Of a stretch of 25,037 nucleotides of DNA, positions 7,260-14,646 are shown piece by piece. The notes below the pieces were generated by a model. It was given only the letters and a program-made list of their open reading frames with translations, was not told where the DNA came from and ran no database searches. Origin of the DNA: Oscillibacter sp. CAG:241 (GTDB taxonomy: Bacteria > Bacillota > Clostridia > Oscillospirales > Oscillospiraceae); NCBI GenBank assembly GCA_000435975.1, contig FR884083.1:1-25037 (forward strand), in the 5' to 3' direction. The position numbers were made by a program, and so were the translations under genes. Within the stretch, counting starts at the first letter, position 1. Every line of letters begins with the position of its first letter.

Positions 7260-7286
7260 AGCCCCTCCGGATTGGCCGGAGGGGCT
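7260..7286 (-). terminator. Terminator hairpin after hydA
   Basis: An 11-bp perfect stem AGCCCCTCCGG / CCGGAGGGGCT (7260-7270 with 7276-7286), loop 5 nt, 17 bp after the hydA stop. The minus-strand sequence after it (TTCCAACCCTCTT) is only weakly U-rich, so efficiency may be modest. Confidence 0.6.
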
Positions 7287-7303
7287 GCTTTGGTGATGGC
7301 TTG

Positions 7304-9007
7304 TTATTCTCCGTAGCGGACGTGGAGCAGCTCATGGCAGCGCTCGTGGCCGTACTCGTCCAGCAGGCGGGTGACAATGGGGTTCTTCTCCGCCCCCTTG
7401 AACATGGCGGTGGCGTCCGCCTCGTACAGACCCGCGCCGCGGCGCTTCTTCGCCGCCGTCAGGCCATAGGGCTGGCCCGCGCCGCCTACGCAGCCGCCCT
7501 GGCAGGTCATGACCTCTACCAGGTGATAAAACCGCTTTCCGGCCTCCACGTCGGCGATCAGCTCCTTGGCGTGGGACAGGCCGTTGACGATGGCGATGTG
7601 CAGCTCCTGGCCCTCCACGGTCAGGTTTACCTCACGGATGGCCCCGTCGCCCCGCAGGTCCGTGACCCGGATGGCCTGAAGGGCGTTGTTGCTCTTGTCC
7701 GGCAGACAGTACCGCACCACGGCCTCTGCCACGCCGCCGGTGACGCCGTAGATCACCGCCGCGCCGGAGCCCAGGCCGAAGGGCAGGTCCGGGGCCTCAG
7801 GCTCCAGCTCCGTCAGCTGGATACCGGCCTCCCGGATCATGTCCACCAGCTCCCGGGTGGTGATGACCAGATCCACGTCGGGCTGCCCGTCCCGGGTAAA
7901 TTCCGCCCGGGCGGCCTCCATCTTCTTGGCGGTGCAGGGCATGATGGCCATGTGATACGTCCGCCGTCCGTCGGCGGCGTCCTTTGCCTGATACTTATCC
8001 CGCAGCACGGCGGCGAACATCTCCATAGGGGACTTGCAGGAGGAGATATTCCGCAGATACTTGGGGTCGTTGAGCTCCAGATACTTCACCCAGGCGGGGC
8101 AGCAGCTGGTGAACATGGGGAAGGGACCGCCGGCCTTCAGCCGCTCCAGGAACTCCTGGGACTCGCTGATGGTGGTCATATCCGCGGCAAAGTCGGTGTC
8201 GTACACCTCCTCCACGCCCATGAGCTTCAGGGCCTTTACCAGCCGATCCATGACGTTTTCTCCGGCGGGCAGGCCGAACTCCTCACCCAGGGCCACCCGC
8301 ACGGCGGGGGCGATCTGGACCACCACCCGGTTTTTCGGGTCGTGGAGGGCCTGCCAGGCCTGGCCGATCTGGTTTTTCACGGTGATGGCGCCGGTGGTGC
8401 ACACGGCGGCACACTGGCCGCAGCCCACGCACTTGGTGTCCGCCAGCTTCCGGTCAAAGGCGGGCATGACCTGCAGCTCGCTGCCCCGGTGGGCATAGTT
8501 CAGGATGCCCTGGCCCTGGAGCTCCTCGCAGACCCGGACGCAGTCGCCGCAGAGAATGCACTTGTTGGGGTCCCGGAAAATGGCCGGACTGGTGTTGTCC
8601 TGCTCATAGCGCTCCCGGGTGTCCGGGAACCGGACCCGGCTGACGCCGAAGCGCTGGGCCAGGGCCTGCAGGCGGCAGTTGCCGCTTTTGGCGCAGGTGG
8701 TGCAGCTGCAGTCGTGGGAGGCCAGCATCAGCTCCAGGATCATCCGCCGGTGCCGCAGCAGCCGGGCGGTGTTGGTGCGGATCTCCAGCCCGTCCCGGGG
8801 CTCCATGGAGCAGGAGGCGTCGATTTTACCGGTTTTAACATTTTCCACGATGCACATGCGGCACGCGCCGTGGACCGACAGCTCGGAATAGTAGCAGAAG
8901 GTGGGCATGTCGATGCCTGCCTTGCGGATAACGGAGAGGACGTTCTTCTCCCCATCGAACGGCACCCGCTGGCCGTCTACGATCATGATTCCCTTGGCCA
9001 TGGTCAT
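7304..9007 (-). CDS. hydA: [FeFe] hydrogenase catalytic subunit (HydA/HndD type)
   Basis: A 567-residue H2-activating subunit of a trimeric NAD-linked hydrogenase. In order: an N-terminal 2Fe-2S domain (CYYSELSVHGACRMC), a His/Cys cluster motif (HDCSCTTC then NC), two 4Fe-4S motifs (CILCGDCVRVC, CVGCGQCAAVC), then the H-cluster domain. That domain has L1 TSCCPAW, L2 MPCTAKK and L3 EVMTCQGGCVGGAGQP. Relative to Clostridium pasteurianum CpI, the proton-path residues Cys299, Glu279, Glu282 and Ser319 all appear kept. L3 departs from the usual MACPGGC..GGGQP at three positions (Thr, Gln, Ala). The ATG 9007 overlaps the hydB stop (ATGA); an in-frame ATG at 9001 has better spacing from the GAGGAGGAGG site and may be the true start. 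It is the last gene of hydCBA. Confidence 0.95.
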   Translation of the reverse strand: MTMAKGIMIVDGQRVPFDGEKNVLSVIRKAGIDMPTFCYYSELSVHGACRMCIVENVKTGKIDASCSMEPRDGLEIRTNTARLLRHRRMILELMLASHDCSCTTCAKSGNCRLQALAQRFGVSRVRFPDTRERYEQDNTSPAIFRDPNKCILCGDCVRVCEELQGQGILNYAHRGSELQVMPAFDRKLADTKCVGCGQCAAVCTTGAITVKNQIGQAWQALHDPKNRVVVQIAPAVRVALGEEFGLPAGENVMDRLVKALKLMGVEEVYDTDFAADMTTISESQEFLERLKAGGPFPMFTSCCPAWVKYLELNDPKYLRNISSCKSPMEMFAAVLRDKYQAKDAADGRRTYHMAIMPCTAKKMEAARAEFTRDGQPDVDLVITTRELVDMIREAGIQLTELEPEAPDLPFGLGSGAAVIYGVTGGVAEAVVRYCLPDKSNNALQAIRVTDLRGDGAIREVNLTVEGQELHIAIVNGLSHAKELIADVEAGKRFYHLVEVMTCQGGCVGGAGQPYGLTAAKKRRGAGLYEADATAMFKGAEKNPIVTRLLDEYGHERCHELLHVRYGE

Positions 9008-10902
9008 ACCTCCTCCTCAATGGCGTCGATAGCGCCGAAGGGGCAGGCTCCCCAGCAAGCGCCGCAGTGGATACACTTGGTGGTGTCGATGACGTGGGGC
9101 ATGCGGATCTGGCCGGAGATGGCGTCCATGGGACAGTTCTTGGCGCACTTGCCGCAGCCCTTGCACAGCTCGGGAATGATCTCCAGATGGCGCTTGCGCC
9201 CGTTGCAGATGGGACAGTGGTGGTCCACCACATGGGCCAGATACTCGTCCCGGAAATAGCGCAGGGTGCTCTGGACGGGCTTGCAGGCGCTCTGGCCCAG
9301 GCCGCACAGAGCCGTCTCGGTGATGGTATTGGACAGATTCTCCAGCAGCTCCAGGTCCTCCATGGTGCCCTCGTTGCCGACGATGCGGTCCAGGATCTCC
9401 AGCATGCGCTTGGTGCCCTCCCGGCAGGGAACGCACTTGCCGCAGCTTTCGTTCTGGGTGAAGCTCATGAAGAAGCGGGCAGTCTCCACCATGCAGGTAT
9501 CCTCGTCCATGACCACCAGGCCGCCGGAGCCGATCATAGCCCCGATCTTCTTCAGAGAGTCGAAGTCCAGGGGCAGGTCCAGGTGCTCACTGCTGGCGCA
9601 GCAGCAGCCGCCGGAGGGGCCGCCGATCTGCACGGCCTTGAACTTCTTGCCGTCGGGGATGCCGCCGCCGATGTCGAAGATGACCTCGCGGACGGTGGTA
9701 CCCATGGGCACCTCGATCAGGCCGGTGTTCACCACGTTGCCGGTCAGGGCGAAGGCCTTGGTGCCGGGACTCTTCTCGGTGCCGATGTGCCGGTACCAGT
9801 CCACGCCGTTGCGGATGATCAGGGGGACGTTGGCAAAGGTCTCCACGTTGTTGAGCACCGTGGGCTTGCCCCACAGGCCGTGCTCAATGGTGCGGGGGGG
9901 CTTTACCCGGGGCATGCCGCGCTTGCCCTCGATGGAGGAGGTCAGGGCGCTGCCCTCGCCGCAGACAAAGGCGCCTGCGCCGCGGTTCACATGGAGGTGG
10001 AAATTGAAGCCGCTGCCCAGAATGTCGTCCCCCAGCAGGCCCAGCTCCTGGGCCTTTTCGATGGCGGTTTTCAGCCGGGACACCGCCAGGGGATACTCGG
10101 CCCGGACGTAGATATAGCCCTCGTCGCTGCCGGCGGCCAGGCCGGCGATCATCATGCCCTCCAGCACGGAGTGGGGATTGCCCTCCATAATGGAACGGTC
10201 CATGAACGCGCCGGGGTCGCCCTCGTCGCCGTTGCAGACGATGTACTTCTTGTCCGCCTGCTGCCGGCGGGCGCCGTCCCACTTCTGCCCGGCGGGGAAG
10301 CCGCCGCCGCCCCGGCCCCGCAGGCCCGAGTCGATGATATCCCGGCAGATCTGCTCATCCGTCATCTCGAACAGGGCCCGCTCAAAGCCGGAGTAGCCGC
10401 CCTTGGCGATGTACTCCTCAATGTCCTGGGCGTCGCTGGTGCCGCAGTTCTCCAGCACCACCCGGTGCTGCTTTTTGTAGAAGGGGATGTCCTCCTGCCG
10501 GGGATAGGCCACCCCGTTCAGCCGGTACACCAGCCGGTCGATGATCTCCCCGCCCAGAACGGTCTTTTCCAGGATCTCGTGGCAGTCCTCGGGCTTCACA
10601 TGGATGTACATGATGCCCATGGGCTCAATGTGGACCAGGGGGCCCATTTCGCAGAAGCCGTGGCACCCACTCATCTTGATGTGCAGGCTCTTTTCCTCGT
10701 CGCTGTCGTGCTTCAGGCCGATATACACCGGCAGGCCCCGGCTTTCACACTCGCTTTTCAGGTTTTCATAGATTTTCAGCGCGCCGCCGGCAATGCAGCC
10801 GGTGCCGGCGCAGATCAGCACGGAGGGGGTCTCCTTGCTGCGGCGCAGGGCCTGCTGGGCCTTATGGCGCAGATCGCAGAACGCGTCGCGGGTCAGTTTC
10901 AT
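9004..10902 (-). CDS. hydB: Hydrogenase NADH/flavin subunit (HydB/HndC, NuoF-like)
   Basis: A 632-residue diaphorase subunit that exchanges electrons with NAD(H) through FMN. In order: an N-terminal thioredoxin-like 2Fe-2S domain (CAGTGC, then GCHGFCEMGP), the NuoF FMN/NADH core (SGLRGRGGGGFPAGQKW and CNGDEGDPGAFMDRS), an SLBB-like segment, the N3-type cluster motif ESCGKCVPCREG, and a C-terminal pair of 4Fe-4S motifs (CKGCGKCAKNCP, CIHCGACWGACP). This layout matches the HydB of electron-bifurcating hydrogenases, which couple NADH and reduced ferredoxin oxidation to H2 formation. Bifurcation is inferred from architecture, not proven. The start ATG 10902 overlaps the hydC stop by ATGA and has AAGGAGGAGG upstream; the frame extending to 11022 is inside hydC and rejected. 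Confidence 0.96.
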   Translation of the reverse strand: MKLTRDAFCDLRHKAQQALRRSKETPSVLICAGTGCIAGGALKIYENLKSECESRGLPVYIGLKHDSDEEKSLHIKMSGCHGFCEMGPLVHIEPMGIMYIHVKPEDCHEILEKTVLGGEIIDRLVYRLNGVAYPRQEDIPFYKKQHRVVLENCGTSDAQDIEEYIAKGGYSGFERALFEMTDEQICRDIIDSGLRGRGGGGFPAGQKWDGARRQQADKKYIVCNGDEGDPGAFMDRSIMEGNPHSVLEGMMIAGLAAGSDEGYIYVRAEYPLAVSRLKTAIEKAQELGLLGDDILGSGFNFHLHVNRGAGAFVCGEGSALTSSIEGKRGMPRVKPPRTIEHGLWGKPTVLNNVETFANVPLIIRNGVDWYRHIGTEKSPGTKAFALTGNVVNTGLIEVPMGTTVREVIFDIGGGIPDGKKFKAVQIGGPSGGCCCASSEHLDLPLDFDSLKKIGAMIGSGGLVVMDEDTCMVETARFFMSFTQNESCGKCVPCREGTKRMLEILDRIVGNEGTMEDLELLENLSNTITETALCGLGQSACKPVQSTLRYFRDEYLAHVVDHHCPICNGRKRHLEIIPELCKGCGKCAKNCPMDAISGQIRMPHVIDTTKCIHCGACWGACPFGAIDAIEEEV

Positions 10903-11378
10903 TGGGCGGCCTCCTCCTTCCGGATACGCTCCAGCAGCTCCAGGGCGCTGGTGGGGGTCATTTTGGCGTGGACCTCGCCGTCCACGGTCATCACCGGGGC
11001 CAGGCCGCATGCGCCCAGGCATGCCACCGTTTCCAGGGTGAACATGCCGTCGTCGCTGGTCTTACGCTTGCCGGACAGGCCCAGGTACTCGTATATGGCG
11101 TCGTAAATGGGGCCGGACTTCCGGACGTGACAGGCCGTACCGGCGCAGACCTTGATGATGTGCTTGCCCTTGGCCTCCAGGGAGAAGTTTTCATAGAAGG
11201 TGGCCACGCTGTACACCTTGGACACGCTGATGCCCAGGCGCTGGGCCACCAACGTCAGGTTGGCCTCGCTGAGATAGTTGTATGCCGCCTGAATATCCTG
11301 CAAAATGGCAATGAGATTTTCCGTTTTGCAGCCGTATTGCTCCACAATAGCGGCAGCCCGTTCGGTTTGGGGGTTCAT
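10899..11378 (-). CDS. hydC: Hydrogenase small subunit (HydC/HndA, NuoE-like)
   Basis: A 159-residue NuoE-type protein. The N-terminal helical part contains LPLxxx-like family features in NYLSEANLTLVAQRLG and VYSVATFYENFS. The C-terminal thioredoxin-like domain carries the four 2Fe-2S ligands as CAGTAC and CLGAC. It passes electrons between HydB and HydA in the cytosolic HydABC complex. The start ATG 11378 follows GAGGAGGAAAGGA. It is the first gene of the operon, and the 4-nt overlap with hydB implies coupled translation. It is transcribed from 11447-11475, with a Rex-like palindrome just upstream. Confidence 0.95.
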   Translation of the reverse strand: MNPQTERAAAIVEQYGCKTENLIAILQDIQAAYNYLSEANLTLVAQRLGISVSKVYSVATFYENFSLEAKGKHIIKVCAGTACHVRKSGPIYDAIYEYLGLSGKRKTSDDGMFTLETVACLGACGLAPVMTVDGEVHAKMTPTSALELLERIRKEEAAQ

Positions 11379-11446
11379 TCCTTTCCTCCTCTTTGCTCTG
11401 TTGAAGATTTTCTATCGAACCAGTTTCGCTAAATGATTCATCTAAT

Positions 11447-11475
11447 ATTTTATCATACACAGAAAAAATTCGCAA
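11447..11475 (-). promoter_or_regulatory. Promoter of hydCBA
   Basis: Minus strand: TTGCGA (11470-11475), 17-nt spacer, TAAAAT (11447-11452). The surrounding 100 bp is conspicuously AT-rich for this genome. The 325-bp gap 11379-11703 holds this promoter, the Rex-like site and a terminator; I see nothing else between 11501 and 11628. Confidence 0.65.
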
Positions 11476-11482
11476 CAGGAAA

Positions 11483-11500
11483 TTGTGAAAATTTTGATAA
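11483..11500. promoter_or_regulatory. Candidate Rex (NADH-sensing repressor) operator
   Basis: TTGTGAAAATTTTGATAA is an imperfect 18-bp palindrome. The left half TTGTGAA matches the Rex half-site exactly and the right half TTGATAA differs from TTCACAA at two positions. It lies 7 bp upstream of the hydCBA -35 box. Rex is known to control hydrogenase and fermentation genes in Clostridia and Thermotoga. No rex gene is in the window. Confidence 0.45.
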
Positions 11501-11628
11501 AGGATTTCCGGCTTCATACATAATAATTGAAATGAACGAAATACGGCACTTCCCGCAGGGAGCTTTCCTATCCGCCGAAGGCAGTGCGGGTTTGCCGGCT
11601 TCCCATCCATAGGAGACAGCGTCAGGAC

Positions 11629-11664
11629 AAAAAGGGAGGGCGGACCGGGAAACCCCGTCCGCCC
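11629..11664 (-). terminator. Terminator of the spoIIE unit
   Basis: GGGCGGACCGGG (11638-11649) pairs with CCCCGTCCGCCC (11653-11664) with one mismatch and an AAA loop. On the minus strand it is followed by TCCC and then TTTTT. It is 40 bp downstream of the stop of the 11704-11979 gene. Confidence 0.7.
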
Positions 11665-11703
11665 CCAAGTGAGGAGAAAAATGGTAAGAAAATAGCAATG
11701 GTA

Positions 11704-11979
11704 TCAAATCAGCATGGCCAAAAGCCACACCGCGCCGATGACCGCGCCGCCCAGAAGGGCCGCCAGCCACGGGGACATGCGCAGCCGCCGCCGGGGCGGC
11801 GCGCCGTGGGACCGGGCATAGTCCTTGGCAATGCGGATGGCCTGGTCCACCACCTGTTGGGAGGTGACCCCGCCGCTGCCCACTGCCGCGTCGTTGCGCA
11901 CGATGAAAATTGCCTGCTCGAATATATGCGGGTCCGGGGAATCCACCACAATGACCCGGCGGGAAAGTCCTTTTACCAA
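11704..11979 (-). CDS. Small single-pass membrane protein of unknown function
   Basis: A 91-residue protein. The N-terminal cytosolic part begins MVKGLSRRVIVVDSPDP and continues with FEQAIFIVRNDAAVGSGG and a helical QQVVDQAIRIAKDYA. A basic RRRLR stretch precedes one C-terminal transmembrane helix (about 69-91), so it is probably tail-anchored. I do not recognise the family. The start is TTG at 11979, supported by GAGGAGGG 8 nt upstream; there is no in-frame ATG nearby. It follows spoIIE by 72 nt with no clear terminator between them, so a shared transcript and a sporulation link are plausible but unproven. Confidence 0.7.
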   Translation of the reverse strand: MVKGLSRRVIVVDSPDPHIFEQAIFIVRNDAAVGSGGVTSQQVVDQAIRIAKDYARSHGAPPRRRLRMSPWLAALLGGAVIGAVWLLAMLI

Positions 11980-12051
11980 GAGTTATGCCCTCCTCTGTTG
12001 CGATTTCGTCTGACAGGTTCAGTATGCCCGCCCATAGGGGGAATATACCCG

Positions 12052-14022
12052 CTAAACCGGCTTTTTTTCGCCGGAGGACAGGTGCAGCGCCAGCACGGCG
12101 CAGTCGTCCTCCAGGCCCTTGCGCCCCCGGGACTCCGCCAGGATCAGCGACACCAGAGCGTTGACGTCCCGGCCGCTCCAGCCTGCCAGCAGATTTTGCA
12201 GCCATTCGTCGTTTCCCGCGTCGGCAATGCCGTCAGACACCATGACGAAAAAGCTCCCGGCAGTCAGCTGGAGCCGGGTGCACTCCGGCGCGTCCCGGAC
12301 GGCCTGGAGCCCGGCGGGCAGGGACTGCCCGGCATAGCGGCTGACGCTGCCGCCCCGCTTGCAGTAGGACGGGGCAGCTCCGTATTTATACAGGGCCGCC
12401 TGGCCGCTGGACCGCTGCAGGGCCAGCAGGTCGATGGTGGTGAAGCCTCCGCCGCTCTCTCCCCGCAGGGACAGGGCGGTGTTTAAGGTTTTCAGCGCCG
12501 GACCCGGCTCAATGCCCGCCTCCAGAAACTGCCGCAGCAGCCGGACGGTCATGGCGGCCTCCCGGTGGGCGGCCTCGCCGCTGCCCATGCCGTCGGACAG
12601 CAGCAGATACACGGCGCCGCCTACCTCGAAGGAATCCAGCTGGTCGCCGCAGACATTCTGCCCCTCCCGGGGCCGCAGAGACGACGCCACCCGATAGCCC
12701 ATGGCCTGGGCGCTGGCGGGGACGGCGGGACCGGCACTGGCCAGCAGGTCCCCCAGCTGGGCATACTGCTCCCGGGCCTGGTCCCGGACCTCTGACAGCC
12801 GCCGGTGATACTGCTGCCGCAGCAGATAGGACCGCAGCTCCAGATTCACCGCCTCCACAAATTCCGTCAGATGGACGCAGCGGGAGGTGAAATACAGGGG
12901 AAAATCCCCGGGCAGCGCCTGACCCCGCCGCAGCAGCTGGGGACAGGCGTCATTGAAGGCGTTGTAGGTGGCGCCGTAATTCTGCCGCCAGCAGGTATCC
13001 CGCAGAATACACCGGCGGCACACCTGCTCCGCCGCCCGGTCAAACAACACAGAGGGATTTTCCGGCTTTTCCGGGGCGGTGCCCCGGAAAAAGCTGTCGT
13101 ACAGATCCCGCAGGGCGGCGGCAGGCTTGGCGAAGCGGTCCTGCAGGGGCCGCTTTTCCGGCTGGGGCTCCTTTTTTTCCGCCGGCGGAGTCAGCCGGGG
13201 CAAGGGCAGAAGGGACAACATTCCGCCCGAGGCCAGCTCGATCACGCGATACAGCGGCTCCTCCATTCCCAGAAGCAGAACGCAGCCCGCGCCCACGGCG
13301 CAGAATGTCCCGATGCGCACCGGAACAGGGGCGGGACGGACCCGGGACAGGGCGGCGCAGGACAGGGACAGCACCGCCATAGGCGCAGGGTCCGGCGCAT
13401 CCCCCAGAAGGCCCATACACAGCCCCACTGCCGCCCCCCAGGCGGCTGCCCGGACCGGCTCCAGCTCCCGGACGCTGCGGATGAGCAGAGCGGCCGCCAG
13501 ACACATGCCCGGCGACACGCCGCTCAGGCTTACCCGGCCTGCCGCCAGACACACGCCCACCGCCAGCAGCAGGGGCAGACGGTCCCGGCGGCGCAGCAGC
13601 AGATCCGTTCCGGCGGCGGCCGCAGCCATGCAGAATCCGCACAGGCCCCACAGCTGGGCCGGCCGGGCGATGAGATACGCCGACTGCACCAGCAGCAGCA
13701 GCGCCGCCGCCAGACCGGGCCGGAAGGCCCGGCGGGCAAACAGCCTGGTATCATAAAAGGCGATGCTGCCGGAAAAGATGAGAATGGCCGCCGCCAGCTG
13801 GCGCAGGCCTGCCTGAAACGGCAGAAACAAAAAGGCCCCCGCACCGCAGCCCAGCACGCAGCAAAGCCCCGGCAGGCCCGGGCCTGCCGCCGCCGTCAGA
13901 GCCAGGGGCAGCGGGGCGCACAGGCCGCCGAAGCTGCCTGCTGTCAGCAGGCACGTCAGGGCCGTCCGGCCCAGGGGGTCAAGCAGCCGCCGTTTCTCCC
14001 GGGGCAGAGGCAGAAATTTCAT
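12052..14022 (-). CDS. spoIIE: SpoIIE-family PP2C phosphatase (stage II sporulation protein E)
   Basis: A 656-residue protein with the SpoIIE plan. The N-terminus (about 1-275) is a long series of hydrophobic helices. A middle region has the family cysteine motif CRRCILRDTCW (about 335-345). The C-terminal PP2C domain has LLLSDGMGSGEAAHREA (metal-binding Asp/Gly), GGFTTIDLL and MVSDGIADAG, and ends LEDDCAVLALHL. In Bacillus subtilis, SpoIIE dephosphorylates SpoIIAA to release sigma-F in the forespore and works at the polar septum with FtsZ. At 656 residues it is shorter than the 827-residue B. subtilis protein, mainly in the middle. The ATG 14022 has AAGGAGGG 7 nt upstream; an upstream ATG at 14046 is less well placed. 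Its presence argues that the organism can sporulate. Confidence 0.93.
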   Translation of the reverse strand: MKFLPLPREKRRLLDPLGRTALTCLLTAGSFGGLCAPLPLALTAAAGPGLPGLCCVLGCGAGAFLFLPFQAGLRQLAAAILIFSGSIAFYDTRLFARRAFRPGLAAALLLLVQSAYLIARPAQLWGLCGFCMAAAAAGTDLLLRRRDRLPLLLAVGVCLAAGRVSLSGVSPGMCLAAALLIRSVRELEPVRAAAWGAAVGLCMGLLGDAPDPAPMAVLSLSCAALSRVRPAPVPVRIGTFCAVGAGCVLLLGMEEPLYRVIELASGGMLSLLPLPRLTPPAEKKEPQPEKRPLQDRFAKPAAALRDLYDSFFRGTAPEKPENPSVLFDRAAEQVCRRCILRDTCWRQNYGATYNAFNDACPQLLRRGQALPGDFPLYFTSRCVHLTEFVEAVNLELRSYLLRQQYHRRLSEVRDQAREQYAQLGDLLASAGPAVPASAQAMGYRVASSLRPREGQNVCGDQLDSFEVGGAVYLLLSDGMGSGEAAHREAAMTVRLLRQFLEAGIEPGPALKTLNTALSLRGESGGGFTTIDLLALQRSSGQAALYKYGAAPSYCKRGGSVSRYAGQSLPAGLQAVRDAPECTRLQLTAGSFFVMVSDGIADAGNDEWLQNLLAGWSGRDVNALVSLILAESRGRKGLEDDCAVLALHLSSGEKKPV

Positions 14023-14044
14023 GGACAAGCCCTCCTTTTCCCCC

Positions 14045-14077
14045 ATTGTAGCCGGGGACAGGGAGAAAACCTGTCGG
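14045..14077 (-). promoter_or_regulatory. Possible Spo0A-type promoter of spoIIE
   Basis: Minus strand: CCGACA (14072-14077), a 21-nt spacer, then TACAAT (14045-14050). The upstream element sits in TCCCGACA, a 5/7 match to the Spo0A box TTCGACA. The B. subtilis spoIIE promoter is known for the same unusual 21-bp spacing with an 0A box over the -35. The match is imperfect, so this is a proposal. Confidence 0.35.
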
Positions 14078-14179
14078 GAAATAGCAGGGACGGCGTATTT
14101 TCAGGGCGGACTGGGCTATACGCAGTGAAATGTTAAAAATATGTTACGGAAATCGGCGGATTTGTTCAAAATATTCTTC

Positions 14180-14208
14180 TTGTTATTGGCGGTCAAATGG
14201 TATATAAT
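14180..14208 (+). promoter_or_regulatory. Promoter of the Asp23-YloV operon
   Basis: TTGTTA (14180-14185), 17-nt spacer, TATAAT (14203-14208), about 60 nt upstream of the first start codon; divergent from spoIIE. Confidence 0.75.
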
Positions 14209-14268
14209 CAACTATATTATGTCCTTATGCCGCTTTTCCCGCGGCAGCCTATAGAAAGGAAGTTAGCT

Positions 14269-14619
14269 ATGATTAAGGTCCGAACCGATCAGGGCGAGAT
14301 TACCATCAGCAGCGCGGTATTCACCACCATCACCGGCGCGGCAGCCACCAACTGCTTCGGCGTCAAGGGCATGGCCTACCGCAGTATGACCGACGGCCTG
14401 GTGCACCTGCTGCGGCGGGAAGCCATGAGCAAGGGCGTGAAGGTCACCTATAACGAGGACGGCACCGTTTCCATCGAGCTGCACATCGTTGTGGAAAACG
14501 GAGTCAATATTGCCACGGTCTGCCGCTCCATTATGAGCGAGGTCAAGTATGTGGTCACCAAAAATACCGGCGTGGAGGTCCGCGAGGTCAATGTGTGCGT
14601 GGACTCCGTTACCGTGTAA
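14269..14619 (+). CDS. Asp23/Gls24 family protein (YloU-like)
   Basis: A 116-residue Asp23/Gls24-domain protein covering almost its whole length: GEITISSAVFTTITGAAA, FGVKGM, and then VSIELHIVVENGVNIATV followed by TGVEVREVNVCVDSV. Members are alkaline-shock and envelope-stress proteins in Firmicutes. The short YloU type is regularly found immediately before yloV, exactly as here (27 nt apart). The ATG 14269 has GAAAGGAAG upstream; a longer frame from 14197 overlaps the promoter and is rejected. The precise function is unknown. Confidence 0.9.
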   Translation: MIKVRTDQGEITISSAVFTTITGAAATNCFGVKGMAYRSMTDGLVHLLRREAMSKGVKVTYNEDGTVSIELHIVVENGVNIATVCRSIMSEVKYVVTKNTGVEVREVNVCVDSVTV

Positions 14620-14646
14620 GCTGCCGGTCAAAGGAGAAACGAAAAG

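Noticed and set aside
7301..11106. Two very long plus-strand frames (652 and 679 codons) antisense to hydA and hydB
   Set aside because: The minus-strand genes have all Fe-S and H-cluster motifs; the antisense frames are repetitive GC artefacts.
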